A DNA stretch of 57,201 nucleotides from positions 1 to 57,201 of the forward strand of contig NZ_JAFAJM010000021.1 of the NCBI RefSeq assembly GCF_019236175.1, in the 5' to 3' direction. Positions 32,878 to 41,800 of this stretch are shown here, piece after piece. Below the pieces are notes generated by a model, which searched no databases, was not told the origin of the DNA, and saw only the letters and a list, made by a program, of their open reading frames with translations. Position 1 is the first letter of the stretch. Each line of letters begins with the position of its first letter. The translations under genes and the position numbers were made by a program. Origin of the DNA: Chryseobacterium sp. Its GTDB lineage: Bacteria > Bacteroidota > Bacteroidia > Flavobacteriales > Weeksellaceae.

Positions 32878-34020
32878 TTAAGATAAGAAGGTTACGATAA
32901 GATAAGTGATCCCTGCTACAATAGCTGAAATCGGAATCGTCAGTACCCAAGCCCAAAGTAAGCTTACGGTGATTCCCCATCTTACGGCTGAAACTCTCTT
33001 TGTTAATCCTACCCCGATGATGGAACCTGTAATTGTATGTGTTGTAGATACCGGAATACCAAAGTGGTCTGTGATAAATAATGTGATTGCTCCCGCAGTC
33101 TCTGCACTTACCCCTTCCAGTGAAGTTACTTTTGTAATTTTAGTCCCCATTGTTTTGATGATCTTCCAGCCACCACTCATGGTTCCTAAACCAATTGCTA
33201 AGAACGATACCAAAGGAACCCAAAGGTAATGCTGAGCAAAATAATCGAAACGTCCTGCTGCAGGAATATTCAGATAAACCGGATCGTGAAGCATTTCAAC
33301 GTGGTAGTAAATTAATGCTGCCCCGATGATCCCCATTACTTTCTGAGCATCATTCAGTCCGTGTCCTAAACTGAATAAAGCTGAAGAAGCCAGCTGTAAT
33401 CTTTTGAAAGACTGATCCGCTTTGTGTGGGTTTGATCTTTTATAAAGGTGAACAATAATTAAAGTGATAATGATGGAGATAATCATCCCTATGATCGGAG
33501 CCATGAAAATGAACAGGAAGATAGGAATTACTTTATCAAATTTAACGACACTCTGGTGAGTTACCTGATTGAAAGCTTCCTTAGCGGTCTCCCAGAAACC
33601 AAGAGCCGGCTGTGCTGCCGCCACCTCATGATAATCCAGCATAAATGCATGCATCAGTGCTGCTCCCAGAAACCCTCCGATCAATGTATGTGACGATGAT
33701 GAAGGGATTCCGAACCACCAAGTCAACAGGTTCCAGGCAATGGCTGCCACAAGACCTGAAAAGATCACTTCAAGGGTGATAAAATTCTCATTAACTGTTT
33801 TGGCAATTGTATTACCAATTTTGAATTCTCCAATGATATAAGCAGCAATAAAGAATGCTGCAAAGTTCCAAAGTGCCGCCCAAAGTACAGCCTGGAATGG
33901 AGTTAAAACTTTTGTAGAAACTATAGTTGCAATTGAGTTGGCTGCATCATGAAAACCATTGATGTAATCGAAGATAAGCGCCAATCCAATAATAACTACA
34001 AGTAAAATCGGAAATTCCAT
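32878..34020 (-). CDS. pitA: Inorganic phosphate transporter, PiT family
   Basis: Membrane protein of 380 residues with about ten hydrophobic segments. Two PiT signature repeats are seen: DYINGFHDAANSIATIVSTKVL near 14-35, and GHGLNDAQKVMGIIG near 218-232. GIPSSSSHTLIGG and GIPVSTTHTITGSI are the paired selectivity motifs. It imports phosphate (usually as a metal-phosphate complex) with protons across the inner membrane. The DUF47 gene lies upstream with a 17-nt gap, the standard two-gene arrangement. Confidence 0.95.
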   Translation of the reverse strand: MEFPILLVVIIGLALIFDYINGFHDAANSIATIVSTKVLTPFQAVLWAALWNFAAFFIAAYIIGEFKIGNTIAKTVNENFITLEVIFSGLVAAIAWNLLTWWFGIPSSSSHTLIGGFLGAALMHAFMLDYHEVAAAQPALGFWETAKEAFNQVTHQSVVKFDKVIPIFLFIFMAPIIGMIISIIITLIIVHLYKRSNPHKADQSFKRLQLASSALFSLGHGLNDAQKVMGIIGAALIYYHVEMLHDPVYLNIPAAGRFDYFAQHYLWVPLVSFLAIGLGTMSGGWKIIKTMGTKITKVTSLEGVSAETAGAITLFITDHFGIPVSTTHTITGSIIGVGLTKRVSAVRWGITVSLLWAWVLTIPISAIVAGITYLIVTFLS

Positions 34021-34037
34021 TTTTTGCTATGTATTGT

Positions 34038-34676
34038 TTAGGCGTATTTAATCATGATGTTTTCAATCGTATTGGCAACATCTTCTGCTTTATCAGTTAC
34101 TACTTCAAGATAGTTTAATACAGATGAAACTTTGATGATATTGATGGCATCGTTTGTTTCAAATAATTCCACCATTGAATTAGACAATAAATCGTCCGCA
34201 ATATTTTCAATAGAGTTTACTTTGATACAAGCTTCTTTCACCTGCTCCATGTTTTTAAACCCTTTAAGGTTTTTCATGGCATTCTGAATCTCAAGACATG
34301 CTTTGTGAATCAGTAAAGAGAAGTCAGAATATGCCTTCATTTCTGGTGATTTGTACAAGAAGATATATTTTGTAGAAGCGTAGATATAATCAGCGATATC
34401 ATCCAGTCCCGTTGCCAGTGTGTGAATATCTTCACGGTCAAAAGGAGTGATGAAGTTTTTCCCTAATTCTACGAAGATTTCGTGAGTAAGTTCATCATTT
34501 TTATGCTCAAAGTCACTCATTTTCTTCAACATAGAATCGTCATTAAGATCGAAATCTTTGATTCCTGCATTGAATTCTTCAGACATTGCAACTAGATTTT
34601 CAGTTACTTTTTCAAAAAGTACGAAAAAGATTTTATCCTTTGGTTGAAAAGCGTGGAAAATATTACCAATTCCCAT
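34038..34676 (-). CDS. DUF47 family (PhoU-like) phosphate-transport partner
   Basis: All-helical protein of 212 residues of the DUF47/TIGR00153 family, opening MGIGNIFHAFQPKDKIFFVLFEK with the EHKNDELTHEIFVEL and TPFDREDIHTLATGLDDIADYIY blocks. It is structurally related to PhoU and binds metals through acidic motifs. It precedes the PiT transporter gene by 17 nt, where such proteins act as cytoplasmic regulators of uptake. No pho-box type regulation can be seen. Confidence 0.93.
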   Translation of the reverse strand: MGIGNIFHAFQPKDKIFFVLFEKVTENLVAMSEEFNAGIKDFDLNDDSMLKKMSDFEHKNDELTHEIFVELGKNFITPFDREDIHTLATGLDDIADYIYASTKYIFLYKSPEMKAYSDFSLLIHKACLEIQNAMKNLKGFKNMEQVKEACIKVNSIENIADDLLSNSMVELFETNDAINIIKVSSVLNYLEVVTDKAEDVANTIENIMIKYA

Positions 34677-34785
34677 TTTTTAGTATTTATAATTCGTGTG
34701 CAAATTTCTTAAAAAAGGATCTTACCTGAAACTATCTAACATTAAGTTTTGTTAACATTACATGAACATCTGATTATCAAATAAA

Positions 34786-34809
34786 AAAACCGGCAATGAT
34801 GCCGGTTTT
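34786..34809 (-). terminator. Terminator of the second DEAD-box helicase
   Basis: AAAACCGGC/GCCGGTTTT perfect stem (6-nt loop), with T run on the minus side, 18 nt after the helicase stop codon. Confidence 0.9.
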
Positions 34810-34827
34810 GTATGATCATAATAAGGC

Positions 34828-36525
34828 TTAGTTTGCCACTTCAGCCCTCATATCTTTTCCTTTGAATTTCATAGACTGAATATTGCTCAGAACATTGTCT
34901 TTGAATGATTTTTCTACTTCGAAGAAGGAGAATTTCTCTAAGATCTCAATATCACCGATTTCAGCTCTTTTCTTGCTTTTTCCGCCAGCAGTCGCTTTAT
35001 TGATAATATCTAAAACATCAAGTTTCTTTAAATGGTCTTTTTTCCCAAGATTAAAGAAGAATCTCACCATGTTTTCATCTTTTCTTCTTGGTTTTCCACC
35101 ACGATCTCTGTCTCTTCCGCGATCCCTGTCTCTGTCTCTTCCTCTGTCTCTGTCTCTGTCGCGTCCACGATCTCTTCTTGAGTAATCATCATCTCTGCTG
35201 CTTAACTTCTGCTCCACAAGATCATGTTTATCTTTGTAATATAAAGCGAGATCTTTCAGCTGGAACTGTAGCAACTGGTGTACCAGTTCTTCTTTGGTAA
35301 AATTGCTCAGATCCGGGATTAAACTATCGTCAAATTCGAAAAGATCTTCGTGTTCCGTCAATAATTTTTCGAAAACACCACCTACCTGAGCTTTGATAAT
35401 CTGATCTCCTGTAGGAATTGTTCTTTCGTTAATTTCAATTTTAGTAGCAGACTTGATTTGTTTCAGCTTTCTGCTTTCCTCAGGCTTGATTAAAGCCATA
35501 GAAATACCGTCTTTTCCTGCTCTACCTGTTCTTCCGCTTCTGTGAACGAATACTTCAGGATCATCAGGTAAAGAGAAGTGAATAACGTGAGTCAGAGAGT
35601 TCACATCTAATCCTCTTGCTGCAACATCCGTTGCTACAAGGATATCAATATTTTTCAATCTGAATTTCTTCATTACCGTATCTCTCTGCGCCTGAGAAAG
35701 GTCTCCGTGAAGGGCATCAGCTGCATAACCGTTCTGCATTAAGAAATCTGCTACTTCCTGAGTTTCCATTCTCGTTCTGCAGAAGATAATGGAATACTGG
35801 TTAGGATTTGCATCAATTAATCTTTTTAATGCTTCTTTTTTCTGACGGTACCCTACTACATAATATTCGTGAGTAATGTTCTTTTTCACTTCATTGATAG
35901 AACCTACTGAAATACGGTGTGGTTTTGTAAGGTAATTTTTGGAAATTCTTTCCACTTCTTTATTCATCGTAGCTGAGAATAAGAAAGTTTGTTTAGTTTC
36001 CGGAGTTTCGCTTAGAATGGTTTCCAATTCATCCTTGAATCCCATAGAAAGCATTTCATCAGCTTCGTCTAATACTAACCAATGAATAGCAGAAAAATCT
36101 AATGCTTTTCTGTTGATAAGATCGATTACTCTTCCCGGAGTTCCCACAATGATTTGCGGTTTATCCTTCAAAGATCTCATTTGCTCTACAATACTGCTTC
36201 CACCATATACCGCAGTGGTTTTGATGTCTTTCATGTATTTAGAGTAATTCTTTATGTCTTTAGAAATCTGAAGACATAATTCCCGTGTCGGACAAAGCAC
36301 CAATAATTGGATTTTGCGACTCGTATCGTCAATCATATCCAAAATCGGAAGCGAAAACGCTGCTGTCTTGCCTGTCCCTGTTTGCGCAAGTGCGATCAAA
36401 TCGCGAATATCTGAAAGAATAAAAGGGATAGTCTGTTTTTGGATTTCTGTTGGGCTTTCGTAACCCAGTTCGCCAATTGCCTTAAGAATATCAGGACTTA
36501 AATTGGTTTCCGTAAATAAATTCAT
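34828..36525 (-). CDS. DEAD-box RNA helicase (CsdA/DeaD-type) with RD-repeat and DbpA-like domain
   Basis: Helicase of 565 residues. TPIQKQTIPF-like Q motif, AQTGTGKTAAF, PTRELCL, VLDEADEML, SAT and HRSGRTGRAG are intact. After the core there is a helical region, then a low-complexity block of Arg-Asp dipeptides and RGRDRD repeats (about 450-480). A DbpA-type RNA-binding domain follows at about 485-560 (MVRFFFNLGKKDHLKKLDVL, IGDIEILEKFSFFEVEK). It is expected to remodel structured RNA during ribosome assembly and cold adaptation. It is monocistronic. Confidence 0.95.
   Translation of the reverse strand: MNLFTETNLSPDILKAIGELGYESPTEIQKQTIPFILSDIRDLIALAQTGTGKTAAFSLPILDMIDDTSRKIQLLVLCPTRELCLQISKDIKNYSKYMKDIKTTAVYGGSSIVEQMRSLKDKPQIIVGTPGRVIDLINRKALDFSAIHWLVLDEADEMLSMGFKDELETILSETPETKQTFLFSATMNKEVERISKNYLTKPHRISVGSINEVKKNITHEYYVVGYRQKKEALKRLIDANPNQYSIIFCRTRMETQEVADFLMQNGYAADALHGDLSQAQRDTVMKKFRLKNIDILVATDVAARGLDVNSLTHVIHFSLPDDPEVFVHRSGRTGRAGKDGISMALIKPEESRKLKQIKSATKIEINERTIPTGDQIIKAQVGGVFEKLLTEHEDLFEFDDSLIPDLSNFTKEELVHQLLQFQLKDLALYYKDKHDLVEQKLSSRDDDYSRRDRGRDRDRDRGRDRDRDRGRDRDRGGKPRRKDENMVRFFFNLGKKDHLKKLDVLDIINKATAGGKSKKRAEIGDIEILEKFSFFEVEKSFKDNVLSNIQSMKFKGKDMRAEVAN
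35101..35172. repeat. Microsatellite encoding the Arg-Asp tract
   Basis: Within the helicase gene the plus strand shows iterated CTCTGT/CTCTTC hexamers and their variants. They encode the RDRD tract. In-frame slippage by units of six would change tract length without breaking the gene. Confidence 0.7.
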
Positions 36526-36545
36526 TAACTATTTTAAAATTTTTG

Positions 36546-36553
36546 CAAAGATA
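36546..36553 (-). promoter_or_regulatory. -7 box of the second DEAD-box helicase
   Basis: TATCTTTG on the minus strand, 20 nt before the ATG. A TTTG at 36580-36583 is 26 nt away, longer than the usual spacer, so only the -7 box is claimed. Confidence 0.5.
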
Positions 36554-36752
36554 CAATAATTATTTGATTTGTTTTTGAACAAAGTATTAAATATACAAAC
36601 TTAAATTCAGAATCCTTTAATATATTTTTAATTTTTTAAAAATTAAATCCAAAAAAATAAGCTTTGGGTTAAAAAGTTGTTAAACATTATTTTTTTTTAT
36701 TAAATTGGATTGATTTTTTCTGTATTATTTATGAATTTTCAAAAATAAAACC

Positions 36753-38063
36753 ATGAAAAGCAAATTTTTCCTTCTGGCATTCTCTTTTACGGGTCTTGAA
36801 ATTTTTGCACAAACGTCCAGTTACCCAGCAAATTGGACACTGGATAACTGTATTGAATATGCAAAAGAACATAATATTTCCATCAACTCGTTGAGATTAT
36901 CTAAAAATTCTGCCGAGCAGGATCTTCTTCAGGCTAAAGATGCAAAATACCCCAGTTTAAACGGAACCGTATCTCAGGGAATTTTTGCCCTCAATGGAGG
37001 AAACGGGCTACAGGCTACCGGCGTTCCGTCCCAAAGTATCGGGCTTGGCTCCTCTATGACATTGTATCATGCAGGTTATATAAAAAACAATGAATCTTCA
37101 AAAAATCTACTGGTGCAGATGGCCGATTTGTCGGTACTGGAAGCCCAAAATAATATTACCCTAAGTATCACACAGGCTTTTTTAAGCATTCTCATGACAC
37201 AGGAAAATATTGTATCCCTGGAGGGCGTTCTGAAAACAACCCAGACTCAATTAAAACAAGGAGATCAGTTTTACAGTGCCGGTAATATTTCAAAATTAAA
37301 TTACCTTCAGATTCAGGCACAGGTAGCACAGGATGAATACAATTTAACATCGGCAAGAAATACGTTACGAACCGATATTGTCAATTTAAAACAATTACTA
37401 CAACTCCCTTCCGAATATAATTTTCAGATTACACAACCGGATCGTATTGTAGTGGATGATCAGCTAAAGCCCTTACAGGAAGTACAAACATTAGCACAAA
37501 ACCAACGCCCAGAAGTAAAATACGGAGAACTTAATATAGAAAACTCCAATACCAACCTGAAAATGGCCCAGGCTTCCATACAACCTACCCTAAGCGTAAC
37601 AGGCAATATTTCCACCAGCTATGCCAATGGAAGCGGAAATTATTTTAACCAGCTGGGAAATAACTTCTATATGCCTGTCGGATTAAGTTTGGGAATTCCT
37701 ATTTACAATAACAGGATTTATAAAACACAAATTGAAAAATCAAAAATTGCCATTGAACAGGCCAATCTGGATTTACTGAACACCAAAACCGTTCTTAATC
37801 AACAGGTGGAGCAATCCTATATCAGTCTTCAAAATGCGGTTTCTCAGTATGATTCCGCCTCAAGGCAACTTGACATTAATAAACAGACGTATGATATTAT
37901 GAATGCTCAAATGAAAATCGGCAGTATTGATTATGTGCAGCTTCAGCAGCAGAGACTACTCTATATACAATCTATTCAGAATTATCTTCAGGCTAAATAT
38001 ACTGCAGTACTCAACAAACAGATCTACGAATTTTATGCAGGTAACCCTATAAATCTTAAGTAA
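36753..38063 (+). CDS. TolC-family outer-membrane efflux protein
   Basis: Outer-membrane factor of 436 residues. A signal peptide (1-20, ending IFAQ) precedes two OEP repeats, seen as WTLDNCIEYAKEHNISI near the start and the internal repeat AQNQRPEVKYGELNIENSN near 245. Long coiled-coil helices follow each repeat. It would form the trimeric exit duct for the three genes behind it. The adaptor gene follows after 3 nt. No clear TAnnTTTG box is visible in the AT-rich upstream gap. Confidence 0.93.
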   Translation: MKSKFFLLAFSFTGLEIFAQTSSYPANWTLDNCIEYAKEHNISINSLRLSKNSAEQDLLQAKDAKYPSLNGTVSQGIFALNGGNGLQATGVPSQSIGLGSSMTLYHAGYIKNNESSKNLLVQMADLSVLEAQNNITLSITQAFLSILMTQENIVSLEGVLKTTQTQLKQGDQFYSAGNISKLNYLQIQAQVAQDEYNLTSARNTLRTDIVNLKQLLQLPSEYNFQITQPDRIVVDDQLKPLQEVQTLAQNQRPEVKYGELNIENSNTNLKMAQASIQPTLSVTGNISTSYANGSGNYFNQLGNNFYMPVGLSLGIPIYNNRIYKTQIEKSKIAIEQANLDLLNTKTVLNQQVEQSYISLQNAVSQYDSASRQLDINKQTYDIMNAQMKIGSIDYVQLQQQRLLYIQSIQNYLQAKYTAVLNKQIYEFYAGNPINLK

Positions 38064-38066
38064 ACG

Positions 38067-39335
38067 ATGAAAACAAAAAATAAAAAATGGTTGTACTGGG
38101 TTGTGGGCGGCATCATTGTTATTGGTGCAGTCTGGTTTTTCTTCATCAGAGAGAAAGAAATAAAAATCCAGCTGGAAACGGTTAAACCTGAGATGGGAGA
38201 AATTTCAAAATCCATTACTGCCACAGGAACCATACAACCGGTGGATACGGTGGCTGTAGGTACTCAGGTATCGGGGATTATCAAAAGTATTTACGTTGAT
38301 TTTAATTCAACCGTAAAAAAAGGACAGCTTCTGGCTACGCTGGATCCGGATCTGCTAAAATTTCAGTCAGAACAATATCAGGCTAACCTTCAAAATGCCA
38401 AAAGCAATCTCGCCTATAATGAGATCAACATCAACCGACAATCCCAGCTTTATAAAGTGGGAGCTATCAGCAAAGCAGATTTTGATAACGCAAACAATCA
38501 GTACAAGATGGCAAAAGCACAGGTAGGTACGGTAACAGCCCAGCTTTCTACCGCCAATAAAAACCTGTCCCTTACCAATATTTATTCTCCGATAGACGGA
38601 ACTGTTCTCAACAGAAATGTAAGCGAAGGACAGACCGTTGCCTCCAGTTTCAGTACGCCTACTCTATTCAGTATAGCAAAAGACCTTACTAAAATGCGGG
38701 TTCGTGCTTCTGTAGATGAAGCGGATATCGGAAATGTAAAAGTAGGTCAGAAATCCACTTTTACGGTGGATGCCTTCCCGGATGAAACATTTACCGGTGA
38801 AGTAGCAGAAGTTCGTCTCCACCCTACTGTATCATCGAATGTTGTGAATTACACCACAATCATTAACGCAGATAATTCCAGTTTAAAATTAAAGCCGGGA
38901 ATGACAGCCAATATCACCATTTACACTGAGGTTTTAGAAAATGTAATGAAAATACCAGCAGCGGCTACCAGCTTCAGACCGGACAGCCTGATTGTTCAGA
39001 AATATAAAGTAAATTCCCCTTTTGCCAACGGTAAAAAACATGAAAAAGGGCAATGGAAAAAACAAAATAAAGGAACAGACAAGAAAAATGAAGCCGCAGT
39101 CTGGGTTATTGCGAAAGACAGTACCCTATCCCGTAAAAAAATAAAAACCGGACTGGACAATGATACGGAAATACAGGTTATTTCAGGACTGAATAAAAAT
39201 GATAACATTATTACCGGATACAAAGCCCTTTCCAAAAAAACTTCCGGCGGACAGGCCAAAAGCCCGTTTATGCCTCAAAGAAGAGGTGGCGGTAATAATA
39301 AAAACAGCGGCGGCGGTGGCGGCGGACCAAGATAA
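38067..39335 (+). CDS. Efflux periplasmic adaptor (MacA-like)
   Basis: Adaptor of 422 residues. One N-terminal membrane anchor (9-26) is followed by a lipoyl half-motif, a coiled-coil hairpin (about 95-150) and a second lipoyl half (SPIDGTVLNRNVSEGQTV), then a beta-barrel with DEADIGNVKVGQ. The MacA-type membrane-proximal domain near 295-390 ends in a Gly-rich tail (RRGGGNNKNSGGGGGGPR). The shape and the following ABC genes show that it belongs to an ABC-type, not RND-type, pump. Confidence 0.92.
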   Translation: MKTKNKKWLYWVVGGIIVIGAVWFFFIREKEIKIQLETVKPEMGEISKSITATGTIQPVDTVAVGTQVSGIIKSIYVDFNSTVKKGQLLATLDPDLLKFQSEQYQANLQNAKSNLAYNEININRQSQLYKVGAISKADFDNANNQYKMAKAQVGTVTAQLSTANKNLSLTNIYSPIDGTVLNRNVSEGQTVASSFSTPTLFSIAKDLTKMRVRASVDEADIGNVKVGQKSTFTVDAFPDETFTGEVAEVRLHPTVSSNVVNYTTIINADNSSLKLKPGMTANITIYTEVLENVMKIPAAATSFRPDSLIVQKYKVNSPFANGKKHEKGQWKKQNKGTDKKNEAAVWVIAKDSTLSRKKIKTGLDNDTEIQVISGLNKNDNIITGYKALSKKTSGGQAKSPFMPQRRGGGNNKNSGGGGGGPR

Positions 39336-39376
39336 AAAGAGCCACCGGCAACTGACAATTAAATTAATATAAAGTT

Positions 39377-40126
39377 ATGGCTGAAAAAATTCTTGAGATC
39401 ATGGATCTTAAACGAGAATTCAGAATGGGCGAAGAAATCGTTCATGCCCTGAAAGGGGTAACATTTTCGGTTGAAAAAGGTGAATTTGTGACCATTATGG
39501 GAAGCAGCGGATCCGGTAAATCTACCTTACTGAATATTATAGGCTGTCTCGATAAACCTTCAGGCGGAGACTATATTCTGGATGGAGTCAATATCAAAAA
39601 TCTTGATCGGGATGAGCTGGCTGTTTTAAGGAATCAGAAGATAGGATTTGTCTTTCAGGCCTACAACCTTCTTCCCAGAACCACGGCACGGGAAAATGTA
39701 GAACTTCCGCTTCTTTATAATTCGAAAGTTTCTGCAGAAGAGCGTCATAAGCGCTCATTACAGGCTTTAGCTGCCGTAAAGTTAGAAAGCAGAGTAGACC
39801 ATCTTCCCAATCAAATGTCCGGCGGACAACAGCAGAGAGTTGCCATCGCCAGAGCCCTTGTAAATGAGCCCGTAATGATTCTGGCCGATGAAGCCACCGG
39901 AAATCTTGATACCAGAACATCCTATGAAATTATGGCGGTTATGCAGGATCTGAATAAACAGGGACGAACCATTGTTTTCGTCACCCATGAACCCGACATT
40001 GCCACTTTCAGCAGCAGAACCGTCACTTTAAGAGATGGAAAAGTCATAAAAGATGTAAAAAATGATAATATAAAGTCTGCTAAAGACGCTCTGGAAAACC
40101 TTCCTATGAATGATGACTATCAATAG
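39377..40126 (+). CDS. ABC transporter ATPase (MacB/LolD type)
   Basis: ATP-binding subunit of 249 residues. Walker A GSSGSGKST, the Q-loop VFQAYNLLPRTT, signature MSGGQQQRVAIARALVNEP, Walker B MILADEATGNLD and the H-loop THEP are all typical of the MacB/LolD group. It pairs with the separate permease gene 21 nt downstream. In E. coli MacB the two are fused, with the ATPase N-terminal; here they are separate chains. Confidence 0.95.
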   Translation: MAEKILEIMDLKREFRMGEEIVHALKGVTFSVEKGEFVTIMGSSGSGKSTLLNIIGCLDKPSGGDYILDGVNIKNLDRDELAVLRNQKIGFVFQAYNLLPRTTARENVELPLLYNSKVSAEERHKRSLQALAAVKLESRVDHLPNQMSGGQQQRVAIARALVNEPVMILADEATGNLDTRTSYEIMAVMQDLNKQGRTIVFVTHEPDIATFSSRTVTLRDGKVIKDVKNDNIKSAKDALENLPMNDDYQ

Positions 40127-40147
40127 TTTAAATTAAAATTAATTATA

Positions 40148-41377
40148 ATGAACCTCACCAACCTCTTTAGAATTGCCTGGAAAGCTCTTTTACGGAACAA
40201 ACTCCGCGCATTCCTTACCATGCTTGGAATCATCATCGGTGTTGCATCGGTCATTGCCATGACTGCTATCGGGGAAGGTTCAAAAAAGAGCATCAGTGAT
40301 CAGCTTTCATCCATGGGCTCCAATATGATTACGATCCGTCCATCGAGTAATGTCAATGTTTCAGGAGGGGCCAGAATCGGGGCTTCAGGTTTACAGACTT
40401 TAAAACTACAGGATGCAGATGCTATTTCCAAAGGAGCTCCGGATGTTTCTTATGTTTCTCCTGCCGTACAGGCTAACGGACAATCCATCAACGGACCCAA
40501 CAACTGGCCTACACAGCTTCAGGGCGTGAATGAAGAATACTTTAAAATCAGAGACTGGAATATTGCAAGCGGAAATCTTTTCACTAAAAAAGATGTCACG
40601 ACATCTAATAAAGTCTGTCTTTTAGGACAAACGGTTTACACCAACCTTTTTCCCAACGGAGATGATCCGGTAGGAAGCATCATCAGGTTCAATAAAGTTC
40701 CGATGAAAGTAATCGGGGTACTAGCAACAAAAGGCTCTAATGCATTTGGACAGGATCAGGATGATGTCATCATTGCTCCTTTTAATACCGTTCAGAGACG
40801 ATTTCTGGGAATTACCTACGTTCAGACTATCTATGCCGCTTCCACTGATGCTAATACCTCACAGCAGGCTACCGATCAGGTTTCAGAAATTTTAAGAAAA
40901 CAACATAAACTTCCTGCGGATGGAAATAACGATGACTTCAGTGTCAGAACCCAGGCTGAACTCATTTCTACCATGAGCTCCACCAGTCAGCTTCTTACGG
41001 TTCTGTTATCTGCTATTGCCGGTATTTCCCTGATTGTAGGAGGTATCGGAATTATGAATATCATGTATGTTTCCGTAACGGAGAGAACAAAAGAAATCGG
41101 ACTGAGAATGTCTATCGGGGCAAGGGGAAAAGATATTTTATATCAGTTTCTTATTGAAGCTGTTCTCATCAGTATTACCGGCGGGATTATTGGAGTTGCT
41201 CTGGGAATTCTTTCTTCAGAACTGGTTACTTTCTTTTTATCCTGGCCTACTTTTATCACGGAGTCTTCTATTATCATCTCCTTCATTGTCTGTGCTGTAA
41301 CCGGTGTGTTTTTTGGATATTATCCGGCATTAAAAGCCTCTAAACTTGATCCTATTGAAGCATTGAGATACGAGTGA
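40148..41377 (+). CDS. ABC transporter permease (MacB-type, FtsX domain)
   Basis: Permease of 409 residues in MacB topology. One N-terminal helix (about 20-42, MLGIIIGVASVIAMTAIGEG) precedes a large periplasmic MacB_PCD domain (about 45-270). A C-terminal FtsX domain with three helices follows, with the conserved ERTKEIGLRMSIGARGKDIL loop and the EALRYE end. It probably exports a peptide, lipopeptide or macrolide-like compound as a mechanotransmitter. Last of the four-gene operon, followed by a strong terminator. Confidence 0.94.
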   Translation: MNLTNLFRIAWKALLRNKLRAFLTMLGIIIGVASVIAMTAIGEGSKKSISDQLSSMGSNMITIRPSSNVNVSGGARIGASGLQTLKLQDADAISKGAPDVSYVSPAVQANGQSINGPNNWPTQLQGVNEEYFKIRDWNIASGNLFTKKDVTTSNKVCLLGQTVYTNLFPNGDDPVGSIIRFNKVPMKVIGVLATKGSNAFGQDQDDVIIAPFNTVQRRFLGITYVQTIYAASTDANTSQQATDQVSEILRKQHKLPADGNNDDFSVRTQAELISTMSSTSQLLTVLLSAIAGISLIVGGIGIMNIMYVSVTERTKEIGLRMSIGARGKDILYQFLIEAVLISITGGIIGVALGILSSELVTFFLSWPTFITESSIIISFIVCAVTGVFFGYYPALKASKLDPIEALRYE

Positions 41378-41406
41378 TTACCCAATTTAATTTTCATAAT
41401 AAAAAA

Positions 41407-41437
41407 CTGCCTCTTTTTGAGGCAGCCTTGTTTTTTT
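41407..41437 (+). terminator. Terminator of the efflux operon
   Basis: CTGCCTC/GAGGCAG stem with a TTTTT loop, then a run of seven T at 41431-41437, 29 nt after the permease stop. Confidence 0.9.
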
Positions 41438-41463
41438 CTAACAATTATCCAATCATTTAATGA

Positions 41464-41568
41464 TTAGGAACACATCTCAGAAATGCAGATCCCTATTAAG
41501 GACCTGCCAATAGCACTGATACGCATCATTTCCGCATGGCTCTCCTGCTCTGCTGCAATAAGATCCAT
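41464..41568 (-). CDS. Possible small ORF of 34 residues
   Basis: ATG at 41568 to TAA at 41464, reading MDLIAAEQESHAEMMRIS and ending GICISEMCS. A purine-rich AGGGAGG sits 14 nt ahead of the ATG, farther than a normal Shine-Dalgarno sequence. The ending with two cysteines and the high Met/Glu content are not typical of a random frame, but the length is too short for codon statistics. I recognise no family. It lies alone in a gap, with no promoter box visible on this strand. Confidence 0.25.
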   Translation of the reverse strand: MDLIAAEQESHAEMMRISAIGRSLIGICISEMCS

Positions 41569-41711
41569 AACTCTAAGTTTTTCCTCCCTATAATTTTTTC
41601 AAACTACCTCTTGATTTTTTTTTAAGATATTTCATAAAAATGAAGTTGTAATGAGCGGGCATTTTAAAGCTAAAAAAGAAAACGTATGAATATGTAAACT
41701 CCAGTCTAATT

Positions 41712-41743
41712 TTTGGTCAACGTAAGTTTATTTTTTAACTTCG
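41712..41743 (+). promoter_or_regulatory. Promoter of the DUF2461 gene
   Basis: TTTG (41712-41715), 20 nt, TAACTTCG (41736-41743), one mismatch from the consensus box, 57 nt before the ATG. Confidence 0.5.
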
Positions 41744-41800
41744 TAATTCATAAACTGAGTCATCATTTTATAAAAATACTAACAAAACTGCCATCACAAA

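Larger units (their letters stand above)
41378..41800. other. Gene-poor gap between the efflux operon and DUF2461
   Basis: A 423-nt region containing the efflux operon terminator (41407-41437), a possible 34-codon minus-strand ORF (41464-41568), and the promoter of the DUF2461 gene (41712-41743). The remaining sequence is AT-rich with no other feature I can support. Confidence 0.7.

Noticed and set aside
34883..35185. Long antisense frame rich in Ser, Leu and Pro opposite the helicase C-terminus
   Set aside because: It is the complement of the Arg-Asp repeat and the helicase tail; no start context or family resemblance.
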